A stretch of 45,477 nucleotides of DNA from JBOZRQ01 sp050789255 (GCA_050789255.1 JBOZRQ010000024.1:1-45477); one strand, 5' to 3'; positions 22,596-31,704 are shown, counted from the stretch's first letter. Notes: generated from the letters alone by a model not told the origin. Made by a program: numbers and translations.

Positions 22596-24239
22596 TCACG
22601 GTATCGCGATCTCCACCTCCCAGGCACAATCGGACCAGTTCGCCCCGCGGGGCGGCGGCGTGGTCGTCGTGGTGCTGGTCGAGGTCGTCGTGGTGCTGGT
22701 CGAGGTCGTCGTGGTGCTGGTCGAGGTCGTCGTGGTGCTGGTCGAGGTCGTCGTGCTCGTCGTGGTGGTACTGGTAGAGGTCGTCGTCGTGCTGCTAGTG
22801 GTCGTGGTTGACGTGGTGGATGTGGTCACCACGGGAATCACCAGGTTGGCGATGAACGTAGCGTAATCGTTGGAGGTAGGCGATCCCATGAACTCGCCCG
22901 CCACCCACAGCGTGCCGTCCACGGGGTCACGGACAGCGTGGAAATAGTCGCCCCACCGTTCCGGCGAGCTGCAGAAGGTACAGTCGTAAAATCGCTCGCC
23001 CGCCTTCAGCAGTGCGGGTGCCGAGGCCGTATTGGGCGGGTCGGCGGCAAGGCGCCCGGCAAAGTGCAGGCCAGGGAACTCCGCCAGCGAGGAGCGGGTG
23101 AAGACCACCGCCAGGTTCCCGAGGGCGTCCGTTGTCGCCGCTGCATCATAGAAGTCAAAGGTCGCAACGCCGTAGCTGAAATCCTGCGTGATGGTCGGAC
23201 CCGAGGTGTCAATCTGCATCAGGCGTGGACATGAACGTGCTGCACTGTCTCCGGGTGGCGTGCACGCCCCAGTCGCCGTGGCCCAGAAGATACCGCTACG
23301 CCACGTGGCCCGCAGGAACCGATCGTCCAGCGTATCGATCGTCGGGCCGCCCATCTGCTTGGCAGGGGGCGGGAAGGACCCCTGGTTGCTGGCCAGGACC
23401 GTCCGTGTGACGTTTACGGGCGTCACTCCGGGCTCGCCAGTCACGGCAAAGAAATGCACCGAGGCGAACGAGAAGTTATCTACGGCGATCATGAACTGCG
23501 TGGTGGTAGGCGTCTGGGACTCCGCCGGCTGGACCGTGAAATAGAGGTTGGACGGTGGGAAAAAGGCCATGGCGGGTGTGGTCGAACCGGCGATCAGGTC
23601 GGCCTTTCTGATCACCCAGAACTCGGCGCCGGTGAAGGATTCGGCCGGAAGGCTAAACTGATTCGCCGAGACGACCACCTTATCGCTGCAAAAGCCGAAC
23701 CCCGGGTAATCCGGGAAGGAGCCGTTCTCCGTCACGAGGATGAACGTGGTCCATGCGCCCGTCGGGTCACCGGTCTGGGACGTGGCAAAAAACGCCCGCC
23801 CCTGGTTATTCGTATCGTCGACGCCGATCAACACCAGAAAGAAGCGATCCGATTCCGGGTCGTACATCACCTTCGGGTCGAATCCCGGAAAGCTCCCGGT
23901 GCTAAAGAAGGTGTCGAGGGAGACCGGACCCGCCAGGACATTGCCGTTCTTATCATAGACGACCATGGCTGTATTGATGGTCTCGACAATTTGATTTGGT
24001 CCCACCGCAATGCTGACATCCGGCGGAGCGCCAGAGGCCTGCGCAAAGGTGAGCCCACGCCACCCCTTATTGAAGAGAAACGGCGGGGGATTGGTCGTTG
24101 TGCCAATGGGCGGCACCGCTTGTATGGTGATGCCGGCCTGCGGCTCTGCGCGCAGGCCAACTGGAATACTCCGCTTTGGCGCCACCAGATTGCTGATCGT
24201 CGGGAGATCCGACACACGCACCACGCCGAGGAACTGCAA
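22596..24239 (-). CDS. Probable surface protein with Thr/Ser-rich tail, unknown function
   Basis: The body of about 470 residues has repeated aromatic/Gly-Asp segments that suggest a beta-propeller: VSIAVGPNQIVETINTAMVV, DPKVMYDPESDRFFLVLIG and LGNLAVVFTRSS. A roughly 55-residue tail of only Thr, Ser and a few Val follows, ending in TTTTTPPPRGANWSDCAWEV. Such tails usually act as extracellular linkers or stalks. Several cysteines (CTPPGD, DCTFCSS) would fit an exported protein. The start is uncertain: TTG 24239 gives no signal peptide and no clear ribosome binding site. A better-placed ATG at about 24270 with AAGGGA is in another frame, so a frameshift near 24245-24265 may hide the true N-terminus. 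A terminator follows the stop. Confidence 0.6.
   Translation of the reverse strand: MQFLGVVRVSDLPTISNLVAPKRSIPVGLRAEPQAGITIQAVPPIGTTTNPPPFLFNKGWRGLTFAQASGAPPDVSIAVGPNQIVETINTAMVVYDKNGNVLAGPVSLDTFFSTGSFPGFDPKVMYDPESDRFFLVLIGVDDTNNQGRAFFATSQTGDPTGAWTTFILVTENGSFPDYPGFGFCSDKVVVSANQFSLPAESFTGAEFWVIRKADLIAGSTTPAMAFFPPSNLYFTVQPAESQTPTTTQFMIAVDNFSFASVHFFAVTGEPGVTPVNVTRTVLASNQGSFPPPAKQMGGPTIDTLDDRFLRATWRSGIFWATATGACTPPGDSAARSCPRLMQIDTSGPTITQDFSYGVATFDFYDAAATTDALGNLAVVFTRSSLAEFPGLHFAGRLAADPPNTASAPALLKAGERFYDCTFCSSPERWGDYFHAVRDPVDGTLWVAGEFMGSPTSNDYATFIANLVIPVVTTSTTSTTTTSSTTTTSTSTTTTSTTTSTSTTTTSTSTTTTSTSTTTTSTSTTTTTPPPRGANWSDCAWEVEIAIP
22663..22746. repeat. 21-bp tandem repeat inside the Thr/Ser-tail coding region
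   Basis: Four identical 21-bp units start at 22663, 22684, 22705 and 22726, followed by degenerate copies to about 22812. On the coding (minus) strand each unit encodes seven Thr/Ser residues. The period equals that of the non-coding array at 19051 but the sequences are unrelated. Copy number likely varies between strains. Confidence 0.9.
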
Positions 24240-24329
24240 CAGGATCCACCCCTTGTATCGGCAGCAATAGACATAACGTGTTCCCTTTCTTGTCTATGCG
24301 ACCCCTGCCCGTTCAGTGCCGACCGACCA

Positions 24330-24372
24330 GCAAACGGCGCCCCCTCCCGCTGCTGATGCGGAAGGGGGCGCC
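24330..24372 (-). terminator. Probable terminator of the ABC-F gene
   Basis: A 10-bp stem, GGCGCCCCCT (24336-24345) with AGGGGGCGCC (24363-24372), has a 17-nt loop. On the minus strand only GTTTGC follows, so the T-tract is weak. It begins 12 bases past the stop. Confidence 0.65.
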
Positions 24373-24384
24373 CACTTGTGCAAT

Positions 24385-25941
24385 TTACCGGGAGGGGTTC
24401 TTGGCCCAGGCCTCCACGTTCCACACGTCGGTAATCCAGCCCTCATAGAATTCAGGCTCATGGCAAACGAGGATCAAGGTGCCCTTGAACTTCTTGAGGG
24501 CGTCGGCCAGCTCTTCCTTGGCGGCCACGTCGAGGTGGTTGGTGGGTTCGTCCATGACCAGCCAGTTGCACTCGTTGACCTGGAGCTTGGCCAGCCGGAC
24601 CTTGGCGAGTTCGCCGCCCGACAGGTTGAACATCTTGTTGTTGTAGTGCTCGGCGGTCAGGCCGCTGGAGGCGAGACGGCCGCGCACCTCGTTGTTGGAG
24701 AGCCAGGGGAACGCATCCCACAGCTCCTCCAGCGGGGTCCGGTCATCGTCCATGGCCTCTTCCTGCGCGAAATAGCCCTTCAGCAGGCTGTCGCCCAGCT
24801 GCACGCTGCCCTTGAGCGGGTTGATCAGACCAAGGATGGTCTTCAAGAGCGTCGACTTGCCCACACCGTTCATGCCGGTGACCGCTACCTTCTGGCCCCG
24901 CTCGAGGCTGAAGGAGAGGGGCGGCAGCAGGGGATAGGAGTAGCCGATCTCCACGGCGTCGAGCTTGCAGACCAGCTTGCCCGAGAGCTTGCCCTCGTTG
25001 AACTTAAAGGTCGGCCGGGGGTACTCCACCGGCTTCTCGATGCGCTCCATCTTGTCGAGCATCTTCTGGCGGGAGGCAGCCATGCCGCGGGTCGCCACGC
25101 GGGCCTTGTTGCGGGCAATGAAGTCCTCCACCCGGGCGATCTCCCGCTGCTGGGCCTCAAAGGCGCTCTCCTGCTGCGCACGCCGCTGCTCATAGACCCG
25201 CAGGAATGCCTCGTAGTTGCCGCTGTATCGGGTGAGCTGACCGCCTTCGAGATGGTAGATCAGGTTGACCACATCGTTCATGAAGAACGTATCGTGGCTG
25301 ACCAGCAGGAAGGCATAGGGATAGCTCTGCAGGTATTCGGTCAGCCATTCAATGTGCTCCTGGTCCAGGTAGTTGGTCGGCTCGTCGAGCACCAGCACGT
25401 TGGGCTGCTGCAGCAGCAGCTTGGCCAGCAGCACCTTGGTGCGCTGACCGCCCGACAGCTCGGAGACATCACGATCGAGGCCAATGGCTGTGATGCCGAG
25501 GCCCTTCGCCACCTGCTCGACCTTGGCGTCGATGGTGTAGAAGCCGCTGACCTCCAGGCGATCCTGCAGGTCGCCCATCTCCTCCAGGAGGCTGTCCATA
25601 TCAGCATCGGGATCCGCCATCGCCTCGCCGATGCGCGTGATCTCCTCCTCCAGCTCATAGAGCGGGCGGAAGGCGTCGCGCAGGGCGTCCCGAACGGTAA
25701 TGCCCGGCGTCAGACGGCTGTGCTGGTCTAGATAGCCCACCGAGGCGTGCTTTGCCCAGGTGATCGATCCCTCGTCCGGCTGGGCCTGACCGGTGATGAT
25801 CTCGATAAAGGTCGACTTGCCGGTGCCGTTGGAGCCCACCAGACCGACGTGCTCGCCGCGGAGCAGCCGGAAGGAAACGTCACGGAACAGGGTCCGGGCG
25901 CCGAAGCCATGCCCAAGCCGGTTTACCTCTAGAATGCTCAC
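24385..25941 (-). CDS. ABC-F family ATPase (ribosome-associated type)
   Basis: The 518-residue protein has two ATPase domains and no membrane segments. Domain 1: Walker A GSNGTGKST, signature LSGGQRTKVLLAK, Walker B VLVLDEPTNYLD and LLVSHDTFF. An interdomain linker rich in charged helices follows (about residues 235-300; the P-site tRNA interaction motif of ABC-F proteins). Domain 2: GMNGVGKST, LSGGELAKVRLAK, WLVMDEPTNHLD and LVCHEPEFYEGW. The VCHE form in the second half matches the YkpA/YbiT-like group. ABC-F proteins bind the ribosomal E site; a resistance role cannot be claimed. GTG 25941 is chosen because AGGAG stands 10 bases upstream and family homology starts there. Confidence 0.93.
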   Translation of the reverse strand: MSILEVNRLGHGFGARTLFRDVSFRLLRGEHVGLVGSNGTGKSTFIEIITGQAQPDEGSITWAKHASVGYLDQHSRLTPGITVRDALRDAFRPLYELEEEITRIGEAMADPDADMDSLLEEMGDLQDRLEVSGFYTIDAKVEQVAKGLGITAIGLDRDVSELSGGQRTKVLLAKLLLQQPNVLVLDEPTNYLDQEHIEWLTEYLQSYPYAFLLVSHDTFFMNDVVNLIYHLEGGQLTRYSGNYEAFLRVYEQRRAQQESAFEAQQREIARVEDFIARNKARVATRGMAASRQKMLDKMERIEKPVEYPRPTFKFNEGKLSGKLVCKLDAVEIGYSYPLLPPLSFSLERGQKVAVTGMNGVGKSTLLKTILGLINPLKGSVQLGDSLLKGYFAQEEAMDDDRTPLEELWDAFPWLSNNEVRGRLASSGLTAEHYNNKMFNLSGGELAKVRLAKLQVNECNWLVMDEPTNHLDVAAKEELADALKKFKGTLILVCHEPEFYEGWITDVWNVEAWAKNPSR

Positions 25942-25987
25942 GCAGCTTACCACTCCTGCGGTTATTACGTAAAGGACGTACTGACCT

Positions 25988-26016
25988 ATCGTACAGGAAA
26001 GTAGCACTTGCGACAA
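25988..26016 (-). promoter_or_regulatory. Vegetative-type promoter of the ABC-F gene
   Basis: Minus strand: -35 TTGTCG (26011-26016), 17-bp spacer, -10 TACGAT (25988-25993). The predicted leader to GTG 25941 is about 40 nt, too short for a long attenuator of the kind seen before antibiotic-inducible ABC-F genes. Confidence 0.65.
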
Positions 26017-26028
26017 GCATCCATCCGT

Positions 26029-27708
26029 TTAAACGGTCTTCAGAACCGTATCCAATGCAAGGCTGGCGGTGTAAATATTGCCCGCCCGATCGACCAGCAT
26101 CACAAACTTGTACATGCGGCCGTCCTCGTACCGCCGCTTGATCGGCGTCGCAAAGTACGGGCGGCGCCCCGCCATCAGATCGTCGTAGGATGCGGCAAAC
26201 TCCCGCTCGATCTCAAACTGGTTGACACCGTAGATTCCATCCACCGTAGCGGTGTGAAGGATGCCCTTGGCATCTGCGATGTAGAGCTCGTCCATGCCCA
26301 CCTCGGGCAGCAGGCTGGTCAGGCGCTCACGCGTTACCTTCTCCCGGGCGGCCAGGCGCCGGAGTCGATCGCCGGCCAAGAACATCTTGCGTTCCATGGC
26401 CAGGTGCGCGGCCGACTGCTGCAGCTCGTTGGCGAGGCCGGCCAGCCCCCTGGCCCGCTCCTCCAGGAAGCGGGTCTCCGATTTCAGCCCGGCGACGGCC
26501 GGTGCGATCGTGGAGAGCATCGCCGAGCTGGCGGCCGCCGACCGCTGCAGCTCGATCACTCGCTCGTGCACATGCTCGCTTCCAGCGCGAATCTGCTCGG
26601 TGGAGGCCGTGTGCTCTTCGGTGACGGCGGCCATGCTGCCCGCCGCCTCGGCGGCGACCGCCATCTGCCGTGAGGCCCCTTCGGAGAACTCCTTCATCTG
26701 CCCGGCCGCATCGGCCGTGGAGTGGGCCATCTGCACCATGCGCTCCAGCGAGGCTGCGATCTCCCGCACCATGCCCACGCCTTCCTGCACCCGGGTCTGT
26801 CCGTCCCCCATCCGCTCCGCCATGGTTCCAATGCCTACACCGATCTCTCCGGTCAGGGCCGCGATCTCTCGTGCAGCCCCGGCGGCCTGATCAGCGAGCT
26901 TGCGTACCTCGTCTGCGACTACAGCAAAGCCGCGGCCGGCTTCCCCCGCCCTTGCCGCCTCGATGGCGGCGTTCAAGGCGAGCAGGTTGGTGCGTGCGGC
27001 GATCTCCGTGATCGATCCCGTGATGGCGCTGATGGCGTCCGACTGGCTCTTCAGGGCCTGGGCCGCCTGGGCCGCCTGTCCAACGCTGGCCGAAAGTGAC
27101 TCCATCACCTTAAGGGTAGCGTCAGCCGCTTCCTGGCGCTGCGAGGCGACCTTGCTCGTCTGATGTGCTGTCTCCAGCGTCAGCGAAGAGCGCTCCACGA
27201 TCGCCCGGAGCGCCTCACTGGCGGCCAGGGCTGCCCGGGCGGTCTCCGACGCCTCACGGGACTGACTCTCCGCCCCGGCACCGATCTGGTCGAGCGCCGT
27301 CCTCAGTTGGTGAATCGTCTCACTGACATCGTCCACCGCCCGCTTCTGGTCGGCCTGACGCCCGCCGTTCTCCCGCTCAGCCGCTTCGGCTGTGCCCGCG
27401 ATGCCGTCGGCGGATGCGCTGAAGTCACGGGCCGCGGAGAACAGCGAGTCGCTGGCCTCGGTCAAGGCTGTGGAGGTAGCAACGATCTCCTTGAGCAGCT
27501 TCCGATAGGCCTGCACAAGACCGACAGCAGAACGGCGTGCATACCTGACCGGTCCAAGTCCGCCGCTGCGGACTGCGTACGTGATATCGCCCTCCGCCAC
27601 CGATTCCATCTCGATCGCCAGCTTCTTGATCGGACGCCAGAGCAGCAGATAGCTGACCACCCCGATGAGTACCCCTCCGGCCACTACCCCAAGAACGAAC
27701 TCTTGCAT
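26029..27708 (-). CDS. Chemoreceptor with one N-terminal TM and C-terminal sensor-like domain
   Basis: The 559-residue protein has a single TM helix (about residues 3-24; FVLGVVAGGVLIGVVSYLLL), a HAMP-like segment (RPIKKLAIEMESVAEGDITY) and a long coiled coil. The receptor tip reads ITEIAARTNLLALNAAIEAA then AGEAGRGFAVVADEVRKLAD. It has no extracellular domain. About 90 residues follow the signalling bundle (from MDELYIADAKGILHT to LVDRAGNIYTASLALD) and read like a PAS/Cache-type alpha-beta sensor fold, so sensing is probably cytoplasmic and C-terminal. ATG 27708 has AGAGGAG seven bases upstream. The much longer frame that continues upstream is antisense to the hydroxylase genes. It is divergent from the molybdenum hydroxylase, which suggests related signals. 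Confidence 0.85.
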   Translation of the reverse strand: MQEFVLGVVAGGVLIGVVSYLLLWRPIKKLAIEMESVAEGDITYAVRSGGLGPVRYARRSAVGLVQAYRKLLKEIVATSTALTEASDSLFSAARDFSASADGIAGTAEAAERENGGRQADQKRAVDDVSETIHQLRTALDQIGAGAESQSREASETARAALAASEALRAIVERSSLTLETAHQTSKVASQRQEAADATLKVMESLSASVGQAAQAAQALKSQSDAISAITGSITEIAARTNLLALNAAIEAARAGEAGRGFAVVADEVRKLADQAAGAAREIAALTGEIGVGIGTMAERMGDGQTRVQEGVGMVREIAASLERMVQMAHSTADAAGQMKEFSEGASRQMAVAAEAAGSMAAVTEEHTASTEQIRAGSEHVHERVIELQRSAAASSAMLSTIAPAVAGLKSETRFLEERARGLAGLANELQQSAAHLAMERKMFLAGDRLRRLAAREKVTRERLTSLLPEVGMDELYIADAKGILHTATVDGIYGVNQFEIEREFAASYDDLMAGRRPYFATPIKRRYEDGRMYKFVMLVDRAGNIYTASLALDTVLKTV

Positions 27709-27811
27709 GCGGTTGCTCCTCTTGCATTTCCTTATGAAATCAGAATTTAACCTGTGGAGGGGAAACACTTGCAGCACTTTGCATAAATCCGACCCAAAGG
27801 ACGGCCATTTT

Positions 27812-27840
27812 TTTGTAGATGGTCTATAAACTTTCGTCAA
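27812..27840 (-). promoter_or_regulatory. Promoter of the C-terminal-sensor chemoreceptor
   Basis: Minus strand: -35 TTGACG (27835-27840), 17-bp spacer, -10 TACAAA (27812-27817), in the AT-rich 243-bp gap between the divergent chemoreceptor and hydroxylase genes. I saw no equally good plus-strand promoter for the hydroxylase genes in this gap. Confidence 0.6.
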
Positions 27841-27951
27841 AAGAAACTTTCTCGTTCTAGCAGGAATCGACGGTTCTGCATCAAAATCGAATAGTCCGAA
27901 CGTTATGGAATATTTTCGGTGTCGCTGAGAATCTGAGGGGAGGATAGGCAA

Positions 27952-28437
27952 GTGGCACAGGTACAGATTAACGTCAACGGTAAGCTGACCCAATGCGAAC
28001 TGGAACCCCGAACGCTTCTGGTGCACTTCCTGAGGGAGACCCTGAACCTGACGGGCACCCACGTGGGGTGCGACACATCCAACTGCGGCGCCTGCACGGT
28101 CCTGCTCGACGGCGAGCCGGTCAAGTCCTGCACGGTGCTGGCGGTCCAGGCCGACGGCTGCCGGGTGGTCACCATCGAAGGGCTGGCCGAGGGTGACCGG
28201 CTGCACCCAGTCCAGCAAGCCTTCTGGGAGAAGCACGGCCTTCAGTGCGGCTTCTGCACCCCCGGCATGATTATGTCGGCGAGCCATCTCCTCTCCCACA
28301 CGCCAGCCCCGACGGAGGCAGAGATTCGCAGGGCGCTGGAGGGCAACCTCTGCCGGTGCACCGGGTACCAGAATATCGTGCGGGCCGTGCAGGCTGCAGC
28401 CGAGGCGATGGCGCAGCCCCACGCCGCCGACGACTGA
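27952..28437 (+). CDS. Molybdenum hydroxylase small subunit, two [2Fe-2S] clusters (XdhC/CoxS type)
   Basis: The 161-residue iron-sulfur subunit is of the xanthine dehydrogenase / CO dehydrogenase superfamily. The plant-ferredoxin-like cluster ligands are Cys40, Cys45, Cys48 and Cys60 (GCDTSNCGACTVLLDG). The second, helical-domain cluster uses Cys99, Cys102, Cys134 and Cys136 (CGFCTPGMI and CRCTGYQNI). It passes electrons from the Mo site to FAD. GTG 27952 follows GGGGAGGA. It is first of three tightly spaced genes (S-L-M order), and the next gene's Shine-Dalgarno site overlaps its stop. Confidence 0.95.
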   Translation: MAQVQINVNGKLTQCELEPRTLLVHFLRETLNLTGTHVGCDTSNCGACTVLLDGEPVKSCTVLAVQADGCRVVTIEGLAEGDRLHPVQQAFWEKHGLQCGFCTPGMIMSASHLLSHTPAPTEAEIRRALEGNLCRCTGYQNIVRAVQAAAEAMAQPHAADD

Positions 28438-28450
28438 GGAGGTAGCAGCG

Positions 28451-30829
28451 ATGACGGCAACGGTTACAGGTGTCGGCGCAGCGGTCAAGCGCAAAGAGGA
28501 CCCACGCCTGGTCACCGGCACGGCTACCTACACCGACGATATCAAACTCCCCGGAATGCTCCACCTCCAGGTCGTGCGCAGCCCGCACGCCCATGCTCGG
28601 CTGATTCGGATCGATACCAGCCGGGCGTGCACGGCTCCTGGGGTCGTGGCAGCCTTTACCGCATCTGATCTGGAGCGCTTCTTCAAGGCGCCCCTCCCCT
28701 GCGCCTGGGCGGCTTACCCTCACCTGAAGAACCCGGCCCACTGGCCGCTGGCGGTGGGCAAGGTTCGCTATGTGGGCGAGCCGGTAGCGATCGTCCTGGC
28801 TGAGAGTCGGGAGATGGCTCGCGACGCTGCCGAACTGATCGGGGTCGACTACGAGCCGCTGCCGGCGGTGGTCGACCTGGAGGGGGCGCTGAAGGCAGGG
28901 GCGACACGGGTGCACGACGACCTGGCCGACAATGTCTCCTTTACCTTTGACCACGCCACGGACGGCGTGGCGGCGGCGTTTGCCGAGGCGGAGCGGTCCG
29001 GCGTGGTCGTGCGCCAGCGCCTGGTCCAGCAGCGGCTGGTGCCCCACGCCCTGGAGCCCCGGGCCGTGGTGGCCGACTGGCGTCGGCACGCCGGAGAGCT
29101 CACCATGTACAGCAGTACGCAGATCCCTCACCTGCTGAAGATCTTTACCGCGGTGGTGCTTGGGCTGCCTGAGCACCAGGTGCGTGTGGTCGCTCCCGAG
29201 GTGGGCGGCGGCTTCGGTTCGAAGCTGCAGGTCTACAGCGAGGAGATGCTCGCCTGCGCTGCCGCCATGGCAGTGGGGCGGCCGGTCAAGTGGACCATGG
29301 AACGGCACGAAGAGTTCCTCTCGACCCACCACGGGCGGGAGGGCATTCTGGACTGCGAGTTCGCCGCCACCCGGGATGGGGTGATCACGGGCATCCGCGT
29401 CAACTGGCTCTCCGACATGGGCGCTTACAACATGCTCAACGGCCCCTACGTGCCGATTCTGGGCTTCCTGGTGCTGCCGGGCCCCTACCGCAACAAGCAG
29501 TTCGAGTGCCACATCAAGGGGGTCTTCACCAACAAGGTCGGCACCGATGCCTACCGCGGGGCAGGGCGCCCGGAGGCGACCCACGTGCTGGAGCGGATGA
29601 CAGATCTGGTCGCCCGTGCCTGTGGCCTGGACCCGGTTGAGGTGCGACGGCGGAACCTGATCACGCCGGCCGAGTTTCCCTTCACGAACGCCTCGGGCAT
29701 CACCTACGATGTGGGTGACTACCAGAAGGCGCTGAACGAGGCCCTCGAGCGGGTCGATTATGCGGCCCTGCGGGCTGAGCAGGTCGAGCGGCTTGCGTCC
29801 GGCAGCAAGAAGCTGCTCGGCGTGGGCATCAGCACCTACATTGAAGCGTGTGGTCTGGCGCCCTCCAAGGCGACCGCCGGCTCATTCTACGGCGCCCATC
29901 TCTACGAGTCCGCCGAGGTGCGGGTGCACCACACCGGCACGGTGACGGTCTTTACCGGCTCCTCCTCCCACGGTCAGGGCCATGAGACCGCCTACGCACA
30001 GATCGTCTCGGAGCGGCTGGGCGTGCCCATCAGCGACGTGGAGATCGTGCACGGCGACACAGCCCGGGGGCCCCTTGGCCTTGGGACATACGGCAGCCGC
30101 AGCCTCGTCGTAGGCGGGATGGCGCTTTACAAGGCACTCGATCGGGTGCGGGAGAAGGCCCGGATCATCGCTGCCCACAAGCTCGAGTGCCACTGCGACG
30201 ATGTGGAGGTCGCACCGGGCAAGTTGCACATCAAGGGGGCGCCCGATCGGGCCGTCAGCTTCAGCGATGTCGCCATGGCTGCCAACCTGGGCTCCCACGC
30301 CGGCGTCCCGGAAGGCATGGAGCCCGGTCTTGAGGCCACGGCGTTCTTCTCGCCGGAGAACTTCAGCTACCCCGCCGGCACGCATATCTGCGCGGTCGAG
30401 GTCGATACCGAGACCGGCAAGGTGGATATCCGGCGCTTCGTCGCTGTTGATGATTGCGGCGTGGTCCTCAACCCGCTCCTGGCCGAGGGGCAGGTGCACG
30501 GCGGCCTGGCCCAGGGAGTGGCTCAGGCGCTGTTCGAGGAGTTCCGCTACGACTCCAGCGGGCAGCCCCAGGGCGCCAGCCTTATGGATTACGCCTTCCC
30601 GACGATCATGGATCTGCCCAGCTTTGAAACCTCGTTCAGCGTGACGCCATCACCGACCAACCCCATGGGGGTCAAGGGCATCGGCGAGGCCGGCACGATC
30701 GGTTCGACGGTGGCGGTGGTCAACGCTGTGGTCGACGCCCTGAGTTCCCTCGGCGTCCGTGACATCGATATGCCGCTGACCCCGCAGCGGGTATGGCAGG
30801 CGATTCAGCGAGCGAAGGAGGCGTGTTAA
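28451..30829 (+). CDS. Molybdenum hydroxylase large (Mo-pterin) subunit, CoxL/XdhA type
   Basis: The 792-residue molybdopterin-binding subunit begins with the usual RKEDPRLVTGTATYTDDI, has GGGFGSKLQVYSEE (Mo-cofactor contact), and ends with the catalytic Glu in GVKGIGEAGTIGS. The active-site loop is AYRGAGRPEA, not the AYRCSFR loop of true CO dehydrogenase, so it is a form-II-type hydroxylase of an organic, probably N-heterocyclic, substrate. The large subunit does not resolve the substrate further. ATG 28451 has AGGAGG upstream. Whether the enzyme feeds the convergent operon at 31744-43491 is inference. Confidence 0.93.
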   Translation: MTATVTGVGAAVKRKEDPRLVTGTATYTDDIKLPGMLHLQVVRSPHAHARLIRIDTSRACTAPGVVAAFTASDLERFFKAPLPCAWAAYPHLKNPAHWPLAVGKVRYVGEPVAIVLAESREMARDAAELIGVDYEPLPAVVDLEGALKAGATRVHDDLADNVSFTFDHATDGVAAAFAEAERSGVVVRQRLVQQRLVPHALEPRAVVADWRRHAGELTMYSSTQIPHLLKIFTAVVLGLPEHQVRVVAPEVGGGFGSKLQVYSEEMLACAAAMAVGRPVKWTMERHEEFLSTHHGREGILDCEFAATRDGVITGIRVNWLSDMGAYNMLNGPYVPILGFLVLPGPYRNKQFECHIKGVFTNKVGTDAYRGAGRPEATHVLERMTDLVARACGLDPVEVRRRNLITPAEFPFTNASGITYDVGDYQKALNEALERVDYAALRAEQVERLASGSKKLLGVGISTYIEACGLAPSKATAGSFYGAHLYESAEVRVHHTGTVTVFTGSSSHGQGHETAYAQIVSERLGVPISDVEIVHGDTARGPLGLGTYGSRSLVVGGMALYKALDRVREKARIIAAHKLECHCDDVEVAPGKLHIKGAPDRAVSFSDVAMAANLGSHAGVPEGMEPGLEATAFFSPENFSYPAGTHICAVEVDTETGKVDIRRFVAVDDCGVVLNPLLAEGQVHGGLAQGVAQALFEEFRYDSSGQPQGASLMDYAFPTIMDLPSFETSFSVTPSPTNPMGVKGIGEAGTIGSTVAVVNAVVDALSSLGVRDIDMPLTPQRVWQAIQRAKEAC

Positions 30830-30832
30830 CCG

Positions 30833-31696
30833 ATGTTCCCAGCCGCATTTGACTATGTGCGCGCCGAGTCGATCGGCCATGCCTTGCAGTTGCTGGAGGA
30901 GCACGGCGACAACGCACGGCTGCTGGCAGGCGGCCACTCGCTCCTGCCGGCGATGAAGCTGCGTCTGGCCCAGCCCAAGCTGCTTGTTGATATCGGTCGG
31001 CTGCGGGAGCTCCAGTACATCCGGGAAGAGGGCAACTATGTCACGATCGGATCGCTGACCACCCACGCGGCGCTGGAGCGCTCAGCCCTGGTCGCAGAGA
31101 AGGCTCGGGCGCTCTTCGACGCCGCCCACGTCGTGGCGGACGTGCAGGTGCGAAACCGGGGCACCATCGGCGGCGTGCTGGCCCATGCCGACCCGCAGGC
31201 CGACTACACCGCGGTGATGCTGGCACTGGGCGCAGAGGTGGTCACCGTGGGCCGCGGCGGCACACGGGCGATCCCGATCGATCAGTTCTTCCTGGGTCCC
31301 TTCGCCACTTCGCTGGCGCCAGGAGAGATTCTCGCCGAGATCCGCATTCCGAAGGCCGGCGCCCGCTCCGGCTCGTGCTACCGCAAGTTCGTGCGCCGGG
31401 CCAGCGACTACGGGCTCACCGGCGTCAGCGCCTGCCTCTCGGTCGCCCCTGACGGCGTTTGTACGCATGCGCGCATCGGTATCACGTGCGTTTCGCTGTC
31501 TCCCTACCGGCCCTACAATAGCGAGGCGGCGCTGGTGGGACGCAAGCTGACGCCCGATGTGATCGAAGCCGCGGCCCGACTAGCCGTCGACGGCGTCATG
31601 GTCAACGAGGACACCTACACCTCGGCCGACTACCGGAGCCACCTCGCCCGGGTTGAGACCCGCAAGGCGATCGAGGATGCGCTGAGCCGAATCTAG
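30833..31696 (+). CDS. Molybdenum hydroxylase medium (FAD) subunit, CoxM/XdhB type
   Basis: The 287-residue FAD-binding subunit has the two flavin pyrophosphate loops AGGHSLLPAMKLRLAQP (about residues 32-48) and TIGGVLAHADPQADY (about 106-120). A C-terminal CO-dehydrogenase flavoprotein domain follows (YRKFVRRASDYGLTGVSA). Its ATG lies three bases after the stop of the large-subunit gene, with AAGGAGG upstream, so the subunits are made together. It would transfer electrons to NAD or another acceptor. A bidirectional terminator follows. Confidence 0.93.
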   Translation: MFPAAFDYVRAESIGHALQLLEEHGDNARLLAGGHSLLPAMKLRLAQPKLLVDIGRLRELQYIREEGNYVTIGSLTTHAALERSALVAEKARALFDAAHVVADVQVRNRGTIGGVLAHADPQADYTAVMLALGAEVVTVGRGGTRAIPIDQFFLGPFATSLAPGEILAEIRIPKAGARSGSCYRKFVRRASDYGLTGVSACLSVAPDGVCTHARIGITCVSLSPYRPYNSEAALVGRKLTPDVIEAAARLAVDGVMVNEDTYTSADYRSHLARVETRKAIEDALSRI

Positions 31697-31704
31697 CGGA
31701 CAAG

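Noticed and set aside
27709..27951. Purine riboswitch or other known aptamer before the hydroxylase genes
   Set aside because: No match to the conserved purine aptamer core could be found on the plus strand.
26029..28521. An 830-codon minus-strand open frame extending the chemoreceptor gene across the hydroxylase small-subunit gene
   Set aside because: The part beyond 27708 is antisense to a clear 2Fe-2S protein and has no family features. A good ribosome binding site and TM start exist at 27708.
28451..30829. Carbon monoxide dehydrogenase large subunit
   Set aside because: The active-site loop lacks the Cys-containing AYRCSFR motif required for Cu-Mo CO dehydrogenase.
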